This document shows, piece by piece, positions 61,001-64,000 of a stretch of DNA of 64,000 nt. The position numbers were made by a program, and so were the translations under genes. The stretch is from NCBI GenBank assembly GCA_905221615.1, contig CAJNDT010004646.1, forward strand, positions 372,001 through 436,000, written 5' to 3'. Position 1 is the first letter of the stretch; every line of letters starts with the position of its first letter. Under the pieces are notes generated by a model, which searched no databases, was not told the DNA's origin, and worked only from the letters and a program-made list of their open reading frames with translations. The DNA is from Symbiodinium sp. CCMP2592. Taxonomy: Eukaryota; Sar; Dinophyceae; Suessiales; Symbiodiniaceae.

Positions 61001-62542
61001 TTCCTCCCATGTCGGTTGCGATGGTTCCTCTTCCGGTTGCGAAGTCGGTGGTTGTGGAGGAGGTGCCGCAGAAGATGATGACGACGATGCCGTTGCCTCG
61101 TCCGTCCTTGCCCTCTTTGGTCCGTGGCTAGGAGTGGCTCGAGGCTCGGTAGCAGACCCTTGTGGTTGTCCCGGCGTTCTTCCATGCTCAGGATGCACGA
61201 TTCCTTCCGGTTCGAGGTTGCTTGCCGTAGGCATCGCCACCCTCCCCGTAGAATACACCCAGCTAGGATGCCGTTGAAGGTTGGGCGGAAATAGGCCATC
61301 ATCTTGTAGAAGCGGTCTTGGTGCCTCCATCTGTTGGAATTCTGCTTCCCATATGCTCAGCGTGGCGCGTTTTGTAGAGCAGTCGACCACATATCCAGAT
61401 TCAACTCCGCATTGATTCCAGGTGTAGCTACGGAACGCATCCGGCAATTGGAAACCGTTCCTGTCTTGATCTGCACATACAGCATCCACGTGGTGCTTGA
61501 GGAAAGCGTACGTGGTGTAGTCGGAATCAGGGAGCACATCATTTGACCATCTGTAATGCGGGTGTCCAGTGTCTGGATCAACCCATGATACGTAGGAATG
61601 AAGCACGTGGAGACAGACACTGAACGCCTGGAGCGAGTTCATCGCAAAGGCGAGCGGGTGTCCCATGCCTTGAGGCATTGTGCGCATCATCATGGCCAGC
61701 TGGTGAACGTTGAGTGGCGTGGCGCCATCGTTGTTCGCAGCACATTCCTGGTTGTAGGTCCGTAGTCCATATCCAGTGTGTTTCGCGAACATGTACATCA
61801 GCTTGCACACCCTACATAACGTAGGCTCCGCCAACAGGTCTGATTGGTCAGGTGCTCTACCCGACATTGGCAACTTGTGGTAGTAGTCCTGATTCACCGT
61901 ATACCATTGTTGAATTCTCGTGTCTGTCACAGTCTGGTAGGGCGTCTCCACGGAGTTGATGAGAACAGCGAGGTTGTAGTAGCCGTCCGCAGTGACGATG
62001 TTCCTTGTTGCAGTGTTCAAGTCGAACCGAACTTGCTTTCGTTCTTGTTCCAGTTCAACCACAGCCAATTTTGCATCATCGCGGATCACTTCCTCATCCA
62101 CCATGAACCTGGTGATGGCATTGTACTTCCCCTCGTGGTCAGCAACAATGTGTTTGAGACCTCCACCAAACTTAGTGACCATGGCGAGTATCTCCCCATA
62201 GGGTTTGTCCATGTACTCCTCAGGAGCAGCAAGCAAGCAAGCTTTGAGGATTTCTCGGACTCGAATGGAAAGATCCCCTCCTGACGACAGATTTGCACAC
62301 GTGAACAGCAAGACCAACGGAGGTGCTTTGAAAGCTGCCCATGTGCGAATGAGATCATTGTCGACCACTTTGTCTTTCGTAATCTTCGGCGGGAGCGAGA
62401 CGCTCTGCGACGCATCCCCAGAATACATCTCCAGGAACTTGTGGAACTTCAGAAACGTTCGCATCATCCCACCAGACGGGAAAACTTCTTCGTGGTCCAC
62501 TCCATCGAAGGCCAGCTCGTAGGCATTGTAGCTTTCAGCCAT
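55040..62542 (-). CDS. Giant 2,500-residue protein with a Tpt1/KptA-like domain
   Basis: One ORF without a stop. The N-terminal 400 residues are helical and unrecognised; about 440-530 is Ser/Pro/Glu-rich. Cys clusters occur near 1027-1066 (CQGCEGMKLAEC, CIGCAH), near 1376-1394 (CVACGSDLHTLSNC) and near 2016-2037 (CPACYNIVPACFSRCTSCW), all zinc-ribbon-like. Residues about 1595-1905 match Tpt1/KptA RNA 2'-phosphotransferase motif by motif: DLRHRI, CDEGGWVLIEDLV, KRNKAKIRLQF, VRATSGHS, FHATACRNLDSIVTQGI, GRLHS, GIMIVGRTIP. That enzyme removes a 2'-phosphate from RNA using NAD+. An acidic stretch (about 2070-2130) and a basic Gly/Lys C-terminus follow. Length and lack of introns suggest a mobile or multicopy element. 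Confidence 0.75.
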   Translation of the reverse strand: MAESYNAYELAFDGVDHEEVFPSGGMMRTFLKFHKFLEMYSGDASQSVSLPPKITKDKVVDNDLIRTWAAFKAPPLVLLFTCANLSSGGDLSIRVREILKACLLAAPEEYMDKPYGEILAMVTKFGGGLKHIVADHEGKYNAITRFMVDEEVIRDDAKLAVVELEQERKQVRFDLNTATRNIVTADGYYNLAVLINSVETPYQTVTDTRIQQWYTVNQDYYHKLPMSGRAPDQSDLLAEPTLCRVCKLMYMFAKHTGYGLRTYNQECAANNDGATPLNVHQLAMMMRTMPQGMGHPLAFAMNSLQAFSVCLHVLHSYVSWVDPDTGHPHYRWSNDVLPDSDYTTYAFLKHHVDAVCADQDRNGFQLPDAFRSYTWNQCGVESGYVVDCSTKRATLSIWEAEFQQMEAPRPLLQDDGLFPPNLQRHPSWVYSTGRVAMPTASNLEPEGIVHPEHGRTPGQPQGSATEPRATPSHGPKRARTDEATASSSSSSAAPPPQPPTSQPEEEPSQPTWEEAPIPAGAQESWYHYVNIDEKGCRSSLLATTRDQDEYPPTIDETPKFVANHDVGTTPIQHYVRRLVTYLARIRSVSQSDDKGLNLKVYVKLSTKMWLRMYSRLYHALALVSCVHLPSPPMLTSAVLIEADGDLVDNDEIPAEARINTMNTLNGFRNSLGMGGKPDAATMRSQCTILVQDFDMVARTRGSSHTVRENLVMHGWSEIYTVSPSITAGANYNFQVTKGSLESVNETLDGLTEEQLATVTLHYHLSLQAILIENISFPMSEVGDGAAIRADLQRQLKATYVDPIIAAGKRTTRPPIVNINHDLRFVGAASNYLRQKASMFTGFHALGMYIELELRARACVVIHGSSFWSRMYSQAKHASSGVHTLSVEKVPPPDNRVRFKLGLAIYEKQLFCEKMVSTCFVEAAKVRSWDETVRTDLVAHPSLVEIWEDKSEVKTTTKISQTWFTGEQQQQIRSGAQGDTVAESSTVTWQDFDIAMTVPEAYYDNRHYWFRIDTYATPNTGYVKGRTFYCQGCEGMKLAECYAQAFFKPTGNGYPGHCIGCAHTSALKMQHQISSFNDLIASQKYTLACAKHLYDLRLQFVDPRVDIKEFLKVCAEMVYEDIGKTVSHYGGLRITASQAIEYAAWGKAKQLAWDRGYDSEGKTCYICYYDAGNCAYAGFMRMLLTPEERQECYRGSVLPKEELLGDTLELALGLLTIAMRHPSHFPNWGGLEGANACARGIERSFFRYASAEAIELITVDSPRKRTPPKKNEAVAEIVNNMSADLVIDFTVIVDGDIYPVEITRTDETQAADNVTDDPGFSVAPPIPAQDVDVDAQPEEEQSAEGPDPRHAIREGVVTQLQDYVGVLAQGEMSVGSDRITFCVACGSDLHTLSNCTENAATRDLVLRSVQIIKESLLRYPRRVPSQEAEPMDVDTTDHVSVASSDRRPKAKARPRRGGEAVRGDVVLIRYENKHNLCTDVENRRGLNDACGVPLQDSGPENSQRVVDIIEQLSDHRDRRLPQRGDRPSYVYDENTNSYTNPGYESIGGGRPIRCGILDLIPTKGASFINNRWDIVNEVVLRNITRQRRLNADWALSCIQSDLRHRIARRPGSEWLDNRCQVAFNSVIKCDEGGWVLIEDLVRHEPLWTHESRRITEGVSRTDDQQKKRVYNERLQLLFQGNMIAATKRNKAKIRLQFLGVRVKDPGTEVLGSAGSNMLVSVRDQIAEIQSNDHCRHGQRYLNQCNGWVKPWAVRATSGHSAHSDPQNNLLQLDKNRFAISPSMTLLQRLGGAFHATACRNLDSIVTQGIMPGSEDPDGDFDHRRQFRGNQGGRLHSYWGVFAPFDHRNATTKMRVHGRDAKHMPLAVLHVPSQDLAREDGRITDSGIMIVGRTIPFHFVKEVWFCVPDPRDTHSFALVEKIYDERLEKELVLDYNASPLLPEFERYRTPSKIMELLCEMPPGPHDTSKEQIIRDLTTVLESHRENTVRHHYMDKGIKFVIKNWRPEDLRRDEDGRRMRVCPACYNIVPACFSRCTSCWSQFISSGYYQGSPQRDTPTEIPSDFIAQTMEAAAAAVPEAPEEEQEAMEVETVAEPEEIPEPSVVAEDDPEQEPDEEMDVEPEEDFDDAVPEAIAQERRPVFLTGQSLNIDPELQLARTAMQPSYYSGKRNAHCIDANMTALSYMAYVVCRSIYKAWSGFAKWATMPLFQMRESFALGQRYDVLGKWGSLAAVDKETGVSRDVTDEEIIRFAKEPENLKQYDPNGTYTLKRFRTNQMLSLLVRGANMMGIGRDNFSPTTYLKSDRDEDVKAMHFCCLNVLCEVIPMVTGHQQFSVLRPTPTGPVDFLYIDPVGILLTHSDQSVQTIALLVDHSVQMPAHFMDRLNRSKTERQQNPTTRRTEALHHISAADYLPPGGTSILDTPVTTEERESASSSKGPSKGRGRTGGEQHGGWNTNSYHDYIAAKGRNKGKDKGKPRNPYPEENLRPWERDPTSTRRWWRDNA

Positions 62543-62654
62543 GGCTCGGGTTTCGGTCCTTCCTCCGTAGGAGGGAAGTCCCTACACCCTACTCGACTTC
62601 ACGGTTCCGGGTTCTCCGTAAGAGGCACCCTTCCCCGATCCGTCTGGTCAGACC
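62543..62654. other. Spacer between the two right-hand ORFs
   Basis: 112 bp with a small imperfect hairpin (CTTCCTCC GTA GGAGGGAAG at about 62558-62576). No start signal is recognised. Confidence 0.4.
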
Positions 62655-63773
62655 TTAGTTGTTCCTTAGTTGGGGCTGTCTAATAGCCCCTTCATCAGCG
62701 TCTACACACTGATGTTGCTGCCATGCAATGTCCTCAGATTCATGTGCAACATGACTGACACTGACATGAGCTCGAACAAGGCTGCGAACATTCCTCGCAA
62801 TTGACCGCCATGAAACATCAATGCGCTGCGACAAACTGTTCTTCGAATCATGGTCCAAGCAATCATTCAGTCTCACCACCAAACGGTCCGCTTCAGGCAT
62901 GTTAGAGAACATGATCCTGCGTCCACCACCATCGCCATCAGCACCAACATGATCACCAACCTTAACCTTTGTCACCTTGCCACTTGAAACAAGAGCATGC
63001 AACTCTGGCCAAGACCAACATGAACATGAAGAAGGCATGTCAAGCGAAAAATAGACGTCGGAAAATTCCGCACACTTCTTCAGCAGGCGTTTGAGAGATT
63101 TCAAGACACTTCTGAAAACCTTGTACTTCCCACCAGAACGTTTTTCACCCCCCACGCAAGCCCCTTCACTACTTCCAGGACCAGCACCTGATCGCAAAAG
63201 CGATGCCACAAATAGCACAGGTGTGCGCAGGTCGTTCCGGCACGCATCCTTCATCGTACCGATAAGGCTATCCTCATCGGCCTTGGAGCTGATCAGCTCC
63301 TTGCAAGTTATGCGAGAGCAACCTTTAGTGGACTTAGGTACGGCGTAGCCGTTACCCAAGCCACAGAGGTCAACAATCATGCGGTCCGGCTTCCGTCCAC
63401 CAGCCTTCGACGGCATGGCTACCAATCTCCCATCGCCAGTTGCCTGAAATTTCAAGGCTTTAAGCAATCTCCTGGAGATTTGGCTAGTCAACTCGCATTT
63501 ATCAGATCGATCCTTAGCGTCCGAATCAGTCATGTGCAAATGTTTGGACGAGCACACATCAGACGACTTAGGATGCAGCGCGACGTTTGCGGCAATGTAC
63601 TCCCATTCATCCTTGCAGTAGCCGAGCTCAACGGCGGTTCCAGGAGACACAGGATCCCGAAATATATAACGTTGCCCGTGAGTGCATCCTTGGATCTTGA
63701 TGCTCTTCCACATGGCATCTTCCTGAAGTCCCTTATATTGCTTGGTTTCCTGGACTGGTACTCGAGGAGGCAC
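62655..63773 (-). CDS. Unknown ORF, possibly a degenerate MTase-like domain
   Basis: 372 codons. MIVDLCGLGNGYAVPK near 130, CKELISSKADEDSLIG, LFVASLLRSGAGPG near 190, and YFSLDMPSSCSCWSWPELHA near 245 followed by a GDHVGADGDGGGRRIMFSN segment recall, in order, the SAM-fold region of dinoflagellate retroelement polyproteins (G-rich turn, ITE-like strand, SIPCTGGSPW-like loop, EWPxxCxYW strand). Key residues are altered, so this is a weak inference. The frame is probably not complete: the 153-codon ORF upstream continues it in another frame. The ORF stops 113 bp before the giant ORF starts. Confidence 0.45.
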   Translation of the reverse strand: MPPRVPVQETKQYKGLQEDAMWKSIKIQGCTHGQRYIFRDPVSPGTAVELGYCKDEWEYIAANVALHPKSSDVCSSKHLHMTDSDAKDRSDKCELTSQISRRLLKALKFQATGDGRLVAMPSKAGGRKPDRMIVDLCGLGNGYAVPKSTKGCSRITCKELISSKADEDSLIGTMKDACRNDLRTPVLFVASLLRSGAGPGSSEGACVGGEKRSGGKYKVFRSVLKSLKRLLKKCAEFSDVYFSLDMPSSCSCWSWPELHALVSSGKVTKVKVGDHVGADGDGGGRRIMFSNMPEADRLVVRLNDCLDHDSKNSLSQRIDVSWRSIARNVRSLVRAHVSVSHVAHESEDIAWQQHQCVDADEGAIRQPQLRNN

Positions 63774-64000
63774 TTCGATGATGATTTGGAACCCCCACGA
63801 CGCCGCTCTGCGCGCAATTCTTTGGACGACCTCCCCCCATGGGTAGTCGTCCGCAATTTGCCCTTTTCGGGGTTGTCAGCGATTTTCCGACTCAGCCACG
63901 AATTCTTGCCCAACACCCCTGCACCAATGAAGATTACGGAGTTAGGGTTGTCTTTCCTTGCTTGCACCACATCAAAGATGTAGGCGCACATGGCGTCGTC
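63770..64000 (-). CDS. 5' part of the same ORF in another frame, cut by the window
   Basis: The minus-strand frame is open to the window edge (DDAMCAYIFDVVQARKDNPN, then SVIFIGAGVLGKNSWLSRKI). Around 63775 the sense passes into the frame of the 372-codon ORF: the arginine-rich end (RAERRRGG) is followed there by PPRVPVQETKQYKG. A 1-base indel or a frameshift joins them. No domain recognised. Confidence 0.45.

Overview
The window looks like nuclear DNA of a dinoflagellate, probably Symbiodiniaceae-like. This is an inference. It rests on long gene-poor GC-balanced stretches with many simple repeats, short GT-AG exons, a tandem gene duplication, (TTTAGGG)n telomere-type units, and a retroelement with a CCCH 'gag', a methyltransferase-like domain and a dioxygenase-like domain of the sort I associate with dinoflagellate genomes. 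No rRNA, tRNA or CRISPR was recognised.

Region 1 (1-33.5 kb) is host sequence. It holds minus-strand multi-exon genes: a protein kinase that runs off the left edge, two tandem paralogues of an unknown cysteine-containing protein (3.1-4.7 and 9.9-11.6 kb), an RRM protein (25.4-26.3 kb), a beta-lactamase-like serine hydrolase (27.5-30.5 kb) and an intronless polypeptide GalNAc-transferase (31.6-33.5 kb). Between them lie microsatellites and scattered exon-like fragments that I cannot join into genes.

Region 2 (34.3-39.8 kb) is a decayed minus-strand retroelement. Its order is CCCH gag-like, methyltransferase-like, 2OG-Fe(II)-dioxygenase-like, reverse transcriptase, RNase H, then two identical 183-bp direct repeats around a hairpin. 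One in-frame stop and three frame changes break it.

Region 3 (about 39.9-54.3 kb) is sharply AT-rich and carries a virus morphogenesis module of the Polinton-like virus / virophage type: double-jelly-roll-type major capsid protein, penton-like minor capsid protein, A32/FtsK-type packaging ATPase, lipase, phage-type fibre plus an S74 intramolecular chaperone, and small zinc-finger and coiled-coil proteins. Genes are tightly packed in both directions. Many have a TCTA(AA) motif 10-19 bp before the ATG, like the late promoter of CroV and mavirus. No polymerase, helicase, integrase or protease is seen. Short GC-richer, exon-like islands with AG/GT borders, including part of a ubiquitin-like sequence, interrupt the left and right parts of this block, and telomere-type repeats in opposite orientation flank one of them.

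Region 4 (54.6-64 kb) holds an uninterrupted 2,500-codon minus-strand ORF with several Cys clusters and an embedded Tpt1/KptA-type RNA 2'-phosphotransferase domain. It is preceded by a frameshifted ORF with weak resemblance to a retroelement methyltransferase-like domain. This looks like another mobile or multicopy element, but no mobility enzyme is visible.

The best candidates for something undescribed are the capsid-only viral block with host-exon islands and its promoter code, and the giant Tpt1-domain ORF.
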